Positions 26,248 to 33,435 of a DNA stretch of 48,644 bases are shown one piece after another; position 1 is the first letter of the stretch; each line of letters opens with the position of its first letter. The DNA lies in the IMG/VR virus record IMGVR_UViG_3300035698_007241, positions 1 to 48,644 of that record; one strand, 5' to 3'. Below the pieces are notes generated by a model, which searched no databases, was not told where the DNA came from, and saw only the letters and a list, made by a program, of their open reading frames with translations. Position numbers and translations under genes: made by a program. This DNA is from a virus.

Positions 26248-26402
26248 AACTGTTTCTCTCTTTTTTGTTTAAAGGTAAAATGCCTATTACACTGCTCACA
26301 ATACCAATACTTGCTAGTCCACTCACCTTTAGTTATATAGTCAACCGACATTTCCTTGTCACACAATGGACATGAGCAATATGATGGGACGGGGTTAAAC
26401 AT
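26244..26402 (-). CDS. Small zinc-ribbon protein, 52 aa
   Basis: The ATG at 26402 overlaps the previous stop (TAATG), and the TGA overlaps the primase start. Two CxxC pairs, CSCPLC (residues 9-14) and CEQC (residues 35-38), form a single zinc ribbon: MFNPVPSYCSCPLCDKEM, then a Lys-rich C-terminus. Coupling on both sides supports the gene. Confidence 0.68.
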   Translation of the reverse strand: MFNPVPSYCSCPLCDKEMSVDYITKGEWTSKYWYCEQCNRHFTFKQKREKQF

Positions 26403-26677
26403 TATTCACTATCATCCCCCGTTATTGGATGTATAACTTTCTGTAGTGACTCTTGAAATATAAAAGTATTCATCAGTATAGCATCCTTACAGCTTTTACA
26501 GAAAACTAGGGGACAATCTCCACAATCTATGTCCGTATATAAAGTATCATCCCAAGGGAAAAGACAGTCAAATTCAGGGGGATTATTCGAATTACCTTTA
26601 GACCAGTTTCCATGTCCACAATCTAAGGCTTCATAATCTCCACAATTAGGACAGACCCTACTTTCTTTTTCACTCAT
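26402..26677 (-). CDS. Zinc-ribbon protein, copy 2 of a paralogous pair, 91 aa
   Basis: The ATG at 26677 follows AGGAGGCGTAAGAT. It begins MSEKESRVCPNCGDYEALDC and continues with EFDCLFPWDDTLY and CGDCPLVFCKSCKD, the same layout as the protein encoded at 22767-23024. The spacing between zinc pairs is preserved while most other residues differ, so the two are old duplicates. The role is unknown. Confidence 0.75.
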   Translation of the reverse strand: MSEKESRVCPNCGDYEALDCGHGNWSKGNSNNPPEFDCLFPWDDTLYTDIDCGDCPLVFCKSCKDAILMNTFIFQESLQKVIHPITGDDSE

Positions 26678-26680
26678 ATC

Positions 26681-27025
26681 TTACGCCTCCTTAAACGGGT
26701 TCAATCTTCTCATTTTCTCCTGGAAGGCATTGACAGCAGTAGCTTTCGCTAGGTTGTCATGCCTTTGTAACTTACTGCTCCCACATAAAACGCGTTTGAA
26801 TACTGGATTAATATATCTTGATACTCTCTTGTTCTCGATAGCATCTACCATCTGATCTGGTGTCATACGTTGAATTTTCATTGGATCAAACAAACCTGTT
26901 ACCTCCCGTCCTGATTCGATAAATAATTTCTTACGCTTAGCCCTGACGACAGGGGAGCCATATTCTTTTTCTATGAGTTCGCTATACAGCGATTTACGTA
27001 GAGTCTTATCCTTCTTATCTTTCAT
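26681..27025 (-). CDS. Basic unknown protein, 114 aa
   Basis: I chose ATG 27025 with GAGGATAAGG upstream. The product is rich in Lys and Arg (MKDKKDKTLRKSLYSELIEK) and probably helical. It overlaps the preceding gene by 11 bases. It might bind nucleic acid, but no motif is recognised. Confidence 0.62.
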   Translation of the reverse strand: MKDKKDKTLRKSLYSELIEKEYGSPVVRAKRKKLFIESGREVTGLFDPMKIQRMTPDQMVDAIENKRVSRYINPVFKRVLCGSSKLQRHDNLAKATAVNAFQEKMRRLNPFKEA

Positions 27026-27236
27026 CCTTATCCTCAAATGTCATAAGGGTTTGCCCTAGCCCTAACCCACACTTAGCCAAGTGGTTAGACAGGGCGTTGT
27101 TTAATTTCAATTCTCCTTTTAAGGATAGGGCTATCGCTGATGTAGTTGTCTTTAGAACTGTTTGAAACAAGCCGAACTCTACATTAAATCCTGGTTCGAT
27201 GTTGATTACGGTAGGTTTTCTTTTTGGTTTAGCCAT
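27015..27236 (-). CDS. Small unknown protein, 73 aa
   Basis: The ATG at 27236 is followed by MAKPKRKPTVINIEPGFNVE, a basic start and then a Leu-rich part with LSLKGELKLNNALSNHLAK. There is no recognised domain. It sits in the early operon between membrane protein and basic protein genes. Confidence 0.6.
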   Translation of the reverse strand: MAKPKRKPTVINIEPGFNVEFGLFQTVLKTTTSAIALSLKGELKLNNALSNHLAKCGLGLGQTLMTFEDKDER

Positions 27237-27243
27237 GACACAC

Positions 27244-27474
27244 CTAGTTGCACCAAAGGAGGTTGTCGGGGAGGGCAGTATAGATGGCTGGCAATATTAT
27301 AAATATTAAGAATCCAACCGTTGATATAGCAAATCCCTTGACCCATGTTGGGACATCAGGTTCAGGGTCCCAACCAAATATAGGGACTATCTTCTCCCAT
27401 AACCATCCAAGGGAATATGGAACAGCCCATATACTAAAAACCCCTAAAACCATTGCAGTGATCTTACATAACAT
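27244..27474 (-). CDS. Membrane protein with two to three helices, 76 aa
   Basis: The ATG at 27474 follows AAAGGATTTATT. Hydrophobic segments lie at about residues 5-25 (ITAMVLGVFSIWAVPYSLGW) and 47-67 (GFAISTVGFLIFIILPAIYT), with a Pro/Trp-rich loop between. It lies directly behind a terminator on the same strand, so transcription must read through or restart. The function is unknown. Confidence 0.65.
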   Translation of the reverse strand: MLCKITAMVLGVFSIWAVPYSLGWLWEKIVPIFGWDPEPDVPTWVKGFAISTVGFLIFIILPAIYTALPDNLLWCN

Positions 27475-27506
27475 AATAAATCCTTTCGTTTAAGTTTCCG
27501 TTTCTA

Positions 27507-27542
27507 CCTAAAAATCCCCGGCGCCAATTAAGGACGCCGAGG
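27507..27542 (-). terminator. Intrinsic terminator after the SSB gene
   Basis: On the minus strand CCTCGGCGTCC (27542-27532) pairs with GGCGCCGGGG (27525-27516), with mismatches next to a 6-base loop, followed by ATTTTTAGG. It ends the gene group of Gam, Sak4 and SSB, though genes on the same strand continue 35 bases later, so it may be leaky. Confidence 0.72.
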
Positions 27543-27563
27543 TTGTAATGGAGGTAAGTGATT

Positions 27564-28022
27564 TTACGCAAACGGGAGGTCGTCATCCTCCGCTTTTTCT
27601 GGTTCATCAAAATCAACTGGTTCATCAAGGACAAAGTATTCCCTGATGTTATTGTAAATAGTCCCCTGCCATTCCTTGTTGACAACTTCAACCTTGACGA
27701 CCTTGCCAACTAGATCTTGAAGATCCCCCTCGTTGTCGGTGTTAACCCTCATAGCCATTAGCATTTGCTTAAACTTACCAAGTTGGGCATTGGCGAATTC
27801 ATACTCTTCGTCAAACGACAGTCTTTCGAATAGCTTGTTTTCCGGCCAGTCTTTGACCTTGAATTCGAAGTTGTTATATTTCGTGCCATCCTTTTTAAAC
27901 GTCAAGAACATACCCTCTTTATCCGTATCCTTAACGCTAACCAACTTGACCACATAGTGACCTGGTTTAAGCGGTGGTGCAAATCCTTTCTCATTGTATT
28001 TACCTGTTACGGGATAAGTCAT
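27564..28022 (-). CDS. Single-stranded DNA-binding protein candidate (DUF669-like), 152 aa
   Basis: The ATG at 28022 overlaps the Sak4-like gene stop. The protein is compact and beta-rich, with GHYVVKLVSVKDTDKEG and VVKVEVVNKEWQGTIYNNIR, consistent with an OB-like core, and ends in an acidic tail DDDLPFA, as in SSB proteins whose tail binds partners. Next to a Sak4-type ATPase and a Gam-like protein, it fits the phage recombination/ssDNA module. The fold is inferred, not shown. Confidence 0.7.
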   Translation of the reverse strand: MTYPVTGKYNEKGFAPPLKPGHYVVKLVSVKDTDKEGMFLTFKKDGTKYNNFEFKVKDWPENKLFERLSFDEEYEFANAQLGKFKQMLMAMRVNTDNEGDLQDLVGKVVKVEVVNKEWQGTIYNNIREYFVLDEPVDFDEPEKAEDDDLPFA

Positions 28023-28975
28023 TTTACTACCTCTTTCTTTTTGGTTTTAGCCTTGATAACTAGATGCTGGAGATAACCCTCTAGGTCGCCAGCTTTTGCA
28101 TCCTTCAAGACCTCTGTTTTAATATGTTTCTTTCTGGAGTTTATGGCTCTTGTGGGAACCTCAAACCCATCTATCATTTTTTCAGCTAGATATTGCTCGG
28201 CTAGGTTGATCTTGTTGATTAGCTCAGTAGGATCATCACTATAATAATCTTCAACAAGTTTATCATAGTCTAACGGTATAACAGACGATAGTCTCCCCGA
28301 TCTATCACCTGCTTCAAAATGATTTGACGGTTTAGTGTTTATGACCCTTTCACCCTTGTTATTTATTCCAATAAAGAATATCATGTCTACTAACCCTGAT
28401 ACAAATTCAAATGCTCGTTTGTCGAGTGTGGGAATAATCATTCTCGTTGTTTCAATCTTCCTGTTAGGAACTAAGTCACCCTTTTCGTTCAGTCCACTTG
28501 CAATTGCAACATCCTTTTCTGTCGAATGAGAAATAAATACTAACCCAAGTCCTAACTGCGTCAACCTTCTGACTTGACGGGTAAATTCTCTTTTATAAGC
28601 TTTGTAGCCCTTGCCCCACTCAAGGTCGGATAGTGTATTAATACTAAGATCATCACAGACAGACTGCTCACAGAAATCACTTAGGTTGTCTACTGTATCG
28701 ATGACTACTGTTTTAAATGGACACTCACCGGCTTTGACAGCTTTTTCTAGGGTGTCTAATCGAACCAAGAAATCAGCCCAATTCTTTATGTGCCATGCCT
28801 TTATGGAGAGATGCTTGGCGCCTTCCTCGGTTAAGAATCCAAGTGCATCAGACATCTTGGACCATAGAGTAGTCTTTCCAATCTTAACAATACCATAAAT
28901 GAATATAGTATTAGCGTGAAAAGCAACATCTGATTTGCTTTTATCGGGGAATCCCCAATCTTTTTTAACGGTCAT
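28019..28975 (-). CDS. Sak4-like RecA-fold ATPase (AAA_24 type), 318 aa
   Basis: The true start is ATG 28975, six bases after AAGGAGG; a longer in-frame reading runs into the tRNA-like element. The Walker A motif is G28-IVKI-GKTT (Lys34), Walker B is KTVVIDTVDNL, and the typical GLGLVFISHSTEK strand is present. Proteins of this family work with an SSB in single-strand annealing or recombination-dependent replication. It is immediately upstream of the SSB candidate and overlaps it by 4 bases. Confidence 0.82.
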   Translation of the reverse strand: MTVKKDWGFPDKSKSDVAFHANTIFIYGIVKIGKTTLWSKMSDALGFLTEEGAKHLSIKAWHIKNWADFLVRLDTLEKAVKAGECPFKTVVIDTVDNLSDFCEQSVCDDLSINTLSDLEWGKGYKAYKREFTRQVRRLTQLGLGLVFISHSTEKDVAIASGLNEKGDLVPNRKIETTRMIIPTLDKRAFEFVSGLVDMIFFIGINNKGERVINTKPSNHFEAGDRSGRLSSVIPLDYDKLVEDYYSDDPTELINKINLAEQYLAEKMIDGFEVPTRAINSRKKHIKTEVLKDAKAGDLEGYLQHLVIKAKTKKKEVVK

Positions 28976-28998
28976 GTTTACCTCCTTATTTATTATTG

Positions 28999-29052
28999 GC
29001 GATGGCGGAGAGGGGATTCGAACCTCCATCAAAGCACCAGCCCCCGCATCGC
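28999..29052 (-). other. tRNA-Ser 3'-end-like stem-loop (att-like element or tRNA remnant)
   Basis: On the minus strand, 29027-29003 reads GGAGGTTCGAATCC then CCTCTCCGCCA. The T-loop TTCGAAT and the acceptor 3' strand with CCA match bacterial tRNA-Ser. Compared with tRNA-Ser the T-stem is three bases short and there is no matching 5' acceptor strand, so no functional tRNA can form. The segment is enclosed by a dyad, GCGATG (28999-29004) and CATCGC (29047-29052), extended by GGG/CCC pairs. It sits in a 66-base gap between two genes of the recombination module. It could be an attP core or a stable RNA structure. Confidence 0.5.
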
Positions 29053-29060
29053 GGTATTAT

Positions 29061-29519
29061 TTATTTACCTAACTTCTCTATAAGATCATCAAGCATATTC
29101 TCGGCTGATTGCCTTGATATTTTAACACCGTTCCATTCAATATCTGAGTCGGGGAAGGAGCCAGTGTCAAAGAGGTTGGCTAATAGTTCAAGGTTGTCAT
29201 CCCATACGTCTTGTAGCAACCAGTCTAAGCCCTTAAATGTAAGGTTGCCATGACCTATCTGATTATTATGACGAAATTGTTTCACCATCAATATAAACGC
29301 TCCCAAAGTCGGGTCTTCCTTGCAGTCGTCGAGGTCGATGACGGTTTGAATACATTCTTTTTGCTCAAGATACGTTTTACCGTAATGTTTCGGGTCGGGA
29401 ATCTTATTAATGTCTTCATACCATGCAGTTTTATTTCCCTCTGGGGTAAAAACAATCTCACCTTTTTTAAAGTTTTCCCCATTCTTCGTCACAACTGCTA
29501 CTCTGATTAAATTATTCAT
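29061..29519 (-). CDS. Unknown protein of the recombination module, 152 aa
   Basis: The ATG at 29519 follows AAAGGTGGGGACG and overlaps the Gam-like gene by 8 bases. The sequence is alpha/beta with Trp-rich acidic parts (GLDWLLQDVWDDNLELLANL) and no recognised motif. Its position between Gam-like and Sak4-like genes suggests a role in DNA recombination or protection. Confidence 0.68.
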   Translation of the reverse strand: MNNLIRVAVVTKNGENFKKGEIVFTPEGNKTAWYEDINKIPDPKHYGKTYLEQKECIQTVIDLDDCKEDPTLGAFILMVKQFRHNNQIGHGNLTFKGLDWLLQDVWDDNLELLANLFDTGSFPDSDIEWNGVKISRQSAENMLDDLIEKLGK

Positions 29520-30102
29520 CGTCCCCACCTTTCATTACTGGTTTAATACTAAAGTTATATTTCTCCTCAGCGATCTCAACACCTTCGTAGATTTCGCCGG
29601 TTTCTTGAATCTCCTTTTTGAGTTCAGACTTGGAGACTTTGAATGTCAACACCTTTGCCACCCAAATCTTATCCTGGTAATTTTCAGGCTTAAAATCATC
29701 GGATAGCACAATGTTGCCACCCGCCTTAGATAGTTTTGCCACACCGTCAGAAGTCTTGAGTGATTTGGACGCTTTCGGATCTGCTTCGACTTGAAGACGT
29801 AGATAGTTTTCGACTGGCGCAGAGAAGAAATCGAGTTGATTGTTTGGACCGACCAATCTGGCATCATAATGAGCGTTGACCATTTCAAGCTCGATAGCTC
29901 TCTGTTTTTCGACTGTATCTACTTTAGCTCTCAAACGACCTATGCGATACATATTCATAGTGGCTTGCTCGATACTACTGACAGGAATGTCGTAGATGTC
30001 GGCATTAAAGGTGGCACCACACTTCATGTTAGTGCAACGACCTATGAGCATTTCTGACTCACAGCGTGGGCATAGCTCTTGGTTTAGTTTTTGGGCTTCC
30101 AT
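29512..30102 (-). CDS. Zinc ribbon fused to a Mu Gam-like DNA-end protection protein, 196 aa
   Basis: The ATG at 30102 follows AACGAGGTCTAAAA. The N-terminus has a four-Cys ribbon, C11-PRC14 ... C23-TNMKC28. The rest resembles Mu Gam: a coiled-coil middle (IGRLRAKVDTVEKQRAIELE), the block SKSLKTSDGVAKLSKAGGNI, and a C-terminal KKEIQETGEIYEGVEIA ... NFSIKP. Gam-type proteins coat DNA ends and block exonucleases. It is the first gene after the promoter at 30144-30172. The zinc ribbon is not part of classical Gam. Family assignment is from remembered motif order, not from a search. Confidence 0.65.
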   Translation of the reverse strand: MEAQKLNQELCPRCESEMLIGRCTNMKCGATFNADIYDIPVSSIEQATMNMYRIGRLRAKVDTVEKQRAIELEMVNAHYDARLVGPNNQLDFFSAPVENYLRLQVEADPKASKSLKTSDGVAKLSKAGGNIVLSDDFKPENYQDKIWVAKVLTFKVSKSELKKEIQETGEIYEGVEIAEEKYNFSIKPVMKGGDDE

Positions 30103-30143
30103 TTTTAGACCTCGTTTAAATGTTTCACTCTTTCTTATCGGTA

Positions 30144-30172
30144 TTAATACTATATTATTGACCAGATGTCAA
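30144..30172 (-). promoter_or_regulatory. Sigma70-type promoter for the replication/recombination operon
   Basis: On the minus strand TTGACA (30172-30167), a 17-base spacer and TATTAA (30149-30144). It lies 42 bases upstream of the Gam-like start at 30102, with no gene in between. Confidence 0.75.
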
Positions 30173-30214
30173 GGGTTATTTACCTCCTAAACTATAATAT
30201 TGAAGCATGCAGAT

Positions 30215-30394
30215 TCAATTTCCTTTCTTTGGTTCAGGGATAAGGGTCACGCAAATTGTTAGTAAGACGGCTGTCCCTACTGGTAACAGCCAACCCTCAA
30301 ATAGAGGGTAGTTGACTATATTGTTAAAGGTTACTAGACCAGCTAGCCAGATGAGGCAAGCAATGCCTATTGAGGCGATTAGGGGTAGTTTCAT
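30215..30394 (-). CDS. Small membrane protein with two helices, 59 aa
   Basis: The ATG at 30394 lies 7 bases after the preceding stop (30402) with GAGTATAAC before it, and the frame is open to TGA 30217-30215. Residues 3-20 (LPLIASIGIACLIWLAGL) and 35-53 (WLLPVGTAVLLTICVTLIP) are membrane helices, with a short loop and a basic end (EPKKGN). It is holin- or immunity-like in form; no family is recognised. It is just shorter than the usual length limits. Confidence 0.65.
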   Translation of the reverse strand: MKLPLIASIGIACLIWLAGLVTFNNIVNYPLFEGWLLPVGTAVLLTICVTLIPEPKKGN

Positions 30395-30401
30395 GTTATA
30401 C

Positions 30402-30605
30402 TCATTTCAACTCTAAAAATTCATTAAAGTCTACAACGCTGATCCGGATTTGGCGCAGGAAGTCAGCTATTTGAAGGTTTGTATATGCGCCAGGCTCGAT
30501 TGACATATCATTGTCACCTATGTCGATGGCGAAAGATTTCTCTTTTCTTAGAACATCTTCGGCGACATCAAGGATTGCTGGCACGTGGGAAAGGTTTGGT
30601 ATCAT
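30402..30605 (-). CDS. Small unknown protein, 67 aa
   Basis: The ATG at 30605 follows AGGAGAACTAAA. Acidic, mixed alpha/beta, with ILDVAEDVLRKEKSFAIDIG and a C-terminal VVDFNEFLELK. No family recognised. Confidence 0.62.
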   Translation of the reverse strand: MIPNLSHVPAILDVAEDVLRKEKSFAIDIGDNDMSIEPGAYTNLQIADFLRQIRISVVDFNEFLELK

Positions 30606-30615
30606 TTTAGTTCTC

Positions 30616-31047
30616 CTATTCTTTGATTTCTGCTAAATATACAGTATTATCCTTGCCTTTTGTCCGAACATATTGGAGAGTTATTCCGATTGCTTCGGCT
30701 ATCCGCTTCATTGAATCCATACCGCAACCGCCATCTAAAACAATACGCCTTGAGGTTTTATAGATATTGAGACCCATTCCATAAAATATTCTATCTCCTG
30801 TATATTTGCGTATATTGGTTTTTTCGCTCTCAATCGTCCAATCAGCTTGATCGGCAATATCAGGCTTTGTCAATCTGTCCTGAAATTCAGCTTGTAACCA
30901 TTCAGCGTATGCCGTTCCTTGCATATCATAACCGCCACCATTGCAAGAACTGACCTTCACGCCATCCACCCAAAGAGAGCAAATATTATAACCGTAAGTG
31001 TTACGGCCTTTGCTCACAGTCCAACGAAATTCTAGTGATTTAGTCAT
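30616..31047 (-). CDS. Conserved-looking phage hypothetical protein, 143 aa
   Basis: The ATG at 31047 follows AAGAGGTATAAG. The N-terminal half contains VSKGRNTYGYNICSLWVDG and CNGGGYDMQGTAYAEW, a motif I recall from uncharacterised phage proteins; the C-terminal half is alpha/beta with LDGGCGMDSMKRIAEAIG. No enzymatic motif is assigned. It belongs to the early block. Confidence 0.68.
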   Translation of the reverse strand: MTKSLEFRWTVSKGRNTYGYNICSLWVDGVKVSSCNGGGYDMQGTAYAEWLQAEFQDRLTKPDIADQADWTIESEKTNIRKYTGDRIFYGMGLNIYKTSRRIVLDGGCGMDSMKRIAEAIGITLQYVRTKGKDNTVYLAEIKE

Positions 31048-31089
31048 CTTATACCTCTTAGTTTAATTTGTTTCAATTATAACGGCGAT

Positions 31090-31461
31090 TCATTCACCTT
31101 TTGCGCGGGCAATGGCTTCGTTATTACGAATCTTACTCATTATTCTACTTAATAACACGCTGTAAGCCATTTCTTTATTGGTAGTTGGTGCGCCGTATGG
31201 AGTGTTTGAACATACCATAGAGTCAATTTCCTCAAGAGCTTCCAACAGATCAGGCGCGGAAGTGATGAGGTCGCCAGCGAAACAAGTATAATCGTCTTCG
31301 TAATGACAATCATCGACCGGGCAGATTGCAACCTCGCGCCCGTCTTGATCGGTGGCAAAATCAAAGTCTTTCTTATTTCCGCAACTTGGGCAAGTCATAA
31401 ATGGTCGCCATCTATCATGGCCTAAGTCGGATTGTCCCGGCGTGTGTTTTGAATCAGTCAT
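31090..31461 (-). CDS. Zinc-ribbon protein, 123 aa
   Basis: I chose ATG 31461 (AAGAGGCACAAA upstream) because a longer reading overlaps the preceding gene. The product holds MTCPSCGNKKDFDF and then ICPVDDCHYEDDYTC, so one ribbon with two Cys pairs, followed by a helical part (APDLLEALEEIDSMV). This second part resembles the SAPDLLEAL segment frequent in phage early proteins. The function is unknown. Confidence 0.68.
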   Translation of the reverse strand: MTDSKHTPGQSDLGHDRWRPFMTCPSCGNKKDFDFATDQDGREVAICPVDDCHYEDDYTCFAGDLITSAPDLLEALEEIDSMVCSNTPYGAPTTNKEMAYSVLLSRIMSKIRNNEAIARAKGE

Positions 31462-31762
31462 TTTGTGCCTCTTTTCCGAGTGCTTCTTGTTTCCATTTTG
31501 GCATTTTCTCCACCGATTCATTGCAATATTTAAGATGTTCGTTAAAATTGTCAAATTCTTTAATTTTAGCGATTACTTTCTTGAATCTTCTTAAGTCATT
31601 GATGGCGGCGAAATTCTTTTTATCATTATTGATTACTTCTTGAAGTGTATGTTGAGCAATCTCAACAACTTCCATCAATTCAGTCTTTTGTTGGCGTAAA
31701 AGGGCTATTTCCTCCCCCATATCCTTGTTTTTTCTAATTTTCCAAGCTGGTGGATGTTTCAT
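31454..31762 (-). CDS. Coiled-coil protein, 102 aa
   Basis: The ATG at 31762 follows AAAAGGAGTAATATC and is the first gene after a promoter. It is highly charged and helical (ALLRQQKTELMEVVEIAQHT), with a Lys-rich C-terminal half. No family recognised. Confidence 0.68.
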   Translation of the reverse strand: MKHPPAWKIRKNKDMGEEIALLRQQKTELMEVVEIAQHTLQEVINNDKKNFAAINDLRRFKKVIAKIKEFDNFNEHLKYCNESVEKMPKWKQEALGKEAQND

Positions 31763-31801
31763 GATATTACTCCTTTTAAAGTTTTTTTGTCTTACATACC
31801 T

Positions 31802-31829
31802 ATAATACGGTATAGTAAACGATTGTCAA
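31802..31829 (-). promoter_or_regulatory. Sigma70-type promoter
   Basis: On the minus strand TTGACA (31829-31824), a 16-base spacer and TATTAT (31807-31802). It lies 40 bases upstream of the start at 31762. An overlapping TTGACG ... TATACC arrangement five to seven bases upstream offers an alternative. Confidence 0.68.
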
Positions 31830-32458
31830 ATCGTCAAAGAGCTTATATTTCTCAAAATACTCTAATGAGCTATGACTCATCAAGTTACAAGATAAAAATA
31901 ATTTGGGGCAAATAGTATAAATTACTCAATCGACAGATATTATAAACTCAACTTTTGTAAGTCGAATAATACCATATAGTTATGGGACATACACAAAATT
32001 AGTATAGATTAGGTTATCTTTTTAATGACGTAATAAATAAGCCAATACTAGACAGCAAGGGTCAAGCGATTGATATATAATAAGTTGCAAGGGATGATTT
32101 ACGGGTAACATTAATAATGCCTTACTAAGTCATCCTTGAACCACGTATTTTATATTCTCAAATATCTATAATTGTATGAATGGTAATGAGTTATAAGGGA
32201 AAGGTTAAAATGGGCAATATCCAAATAATAGTGGATATTATTACCTTCGGCAAAACCGCGTGGAATTTTTAACATGTTGTGTTCGTTAATATGAGCTAAC
32301 AAGTGAAATACTCTCTAAAAGCATGTATTCTAACATCTTAGCGAAATGTTTTTTTATATTAACACATACCTGATTTATTCCACGCCAGATAGTAAAGAAA
32401 GATAAGGACTTAGGGTATAGGAGACAATCGTTGTTATGATTAGATGAGAGGATATAGG
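31830..32458. other. AT-rich non-coding region, origin candidate
   Basis: No convincing gene exists across about 630 bases. The sequence is strongly AT-rich and holds an imperfect inverted repeat (CAAGGGATGATTTA near 32089 against TAAGTCATCCTTG near 32136) and a shorter one (AATATCC ... GGATATT near 32217-32241). It lies between two minus-strand units, behind a terminator and ahead of a promoter, which is where a replication origin or regulatory RNA could sit. Nothing more specific is visible. Confidence 0.45.
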
Positions 32459-32460
32459 CA

Positions 32461-32489
32461 AAAAATAAGCCCTCAAGATAGAGGGCTTT
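32461..32489 (-). terminator. Intrinsic terminator after the metallopeptidase gene
   Basis: On the minus strand AAGCCCTC (32489-32482) pairs with GAGGGCTT (32475-32468), followed by ATTTTTT. It lies 20 bases after the stop at 32509. Confidence 0.85.
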
Positions 32490-32508
32490 GATCAAATTGT
32501 TACAATAT

Positions 32509-33435
32509 CTAATCCTCAATAATGTCACTTATTTCAATCACTTCATTAAAGCAATAGCCACAAACAGGTCTATCTGGTAATTCTGGCAGTTCTATAACTT
32601 CTTCTTCATAAAGTTCAATGTCGCACATATCGCAATGATGTGTTGGTTGTTCCTCACTTTCATAATATTCAGAGTTGTCATATATTCGACAATTATGCCA
32701 ATCTAGTTCATTATATTTAACTGCCTCATGTTTATAATGAATGTTTTTATGATCATTAAAAAATCTAATAAACCTAGCCATCTGTTCAATATACTCTGAA
32801 ACGTCCATATAAGCCCTTTGGCTGTGTTCATTGTAATAACCTATGCCAATATTAAACCCTTTACATCCTAGCGATTCTAAGACAGATATATCCGAGAACG
32901 TTCCACGTCCAATTGTAAAATAAGGCTTTAATTCTTTGTCAAAGTCATAACAATAGCAGACTGCATCCGCGCCGGTTCTATCAAATTCAACTATCCAGTT
33001 ATATTTTTTGTCAGTCTTAAATTGTTCGGCAGTCGTTTGTCCTATTTCTTCATTTTCGGTAAACAATATATCGGCTGTTATGCCTAGCTTGGGTAATAGG
33101 TCAAGTATTGTATAAACTCCGAGCCTATCGTCTAATTTAGCATTAAATATCAGATTGTCACCAGATACGTTTATTTCCTGAAAGTGATTACATTGTTGAA
33201 CTGTATCTAAATGCGCGACAAATAAGATAGAACTGTCGTTATCTTTATAGGCATATTGTTTGCCTATTTCACCAATTACAATACCGCCAATCTCTGCCAT
33301 AATGTCGCCAATAGACTGATAGCATCGTTTCTTAAGCTGTCGCCTGTCAAATAACTTGTTTATATGGCTATCAGGCAACTTTTTTATTGTCTTCTCTGAT
33401 TGTTTCCGCGCAATCTTCGCAATAGTCTTTGCCAT
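32509..33435 (-). CDS. M20/M28-type zinc metallopeptidase with C-terminal zinc finger, 308 aa
   Basis: A complete cocatalytic two-metal site is visible: H75-L-D77, K-L-D102-D103, N-E129-E130-I-G, E-F-D152-R-T-G-A-D, and N-E-H204-S. These are the metal ligands and general base of M20/M28 aminopeptidases and deacylases, with the GRGTFSDISVLESLGCKGFN block usual before the last His. Residues 268-295 add CDMC ... CGYC, a zinc knuckle absent from the host enzymes. The ATG at 33435 overlaps the upstream gene by 65 bases; TTG 33378 is an alternative start. It would trim peptides or remove acyl groups in the cytoplasm (no signal peptide); the target is unknown. Confidence 0.8.
   Translation of the reverse strand: MAKTIAKIARKQSEKTIKKLPDSHINKLFDRRQLKKRCYQSIGDIMAEIGGIVIGEIGKQYAYKDNDSSILFVAHLDTVQQCNHFQEINVSGDNLIFNAKLDDRLGVYTILDLLPKLGITADILFTENEEIGQTTAEQFKTDKKYNWIVEFDRTGADAVCYCYDFDKELKPYFTIGRGTFSDISVLESLGCKGFNIGIGYYNEHSQRAYMDVSEYIEQMARFIRFFNDHKNIHYKHEAVKYNELDWHNCRIYDNSEYYESEEQPTHHCDMCDIELYEEEVIELPELPDRPVCGYCFNEVIEISDIIED

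Noticed and set aside
28999-29052. Complete tRNA-Ser gene
   Set aside because: No 5' acceptor strand, D-arm or anticodon arm can be matched and the T-stem is three bases short.
32286-32528. 80-codon minus-strand frame
   Set aside because: It runs through the intrinsic terminator at 32461-32489 and overlaps the metallopeptidase stop; it has no protein-like composition.
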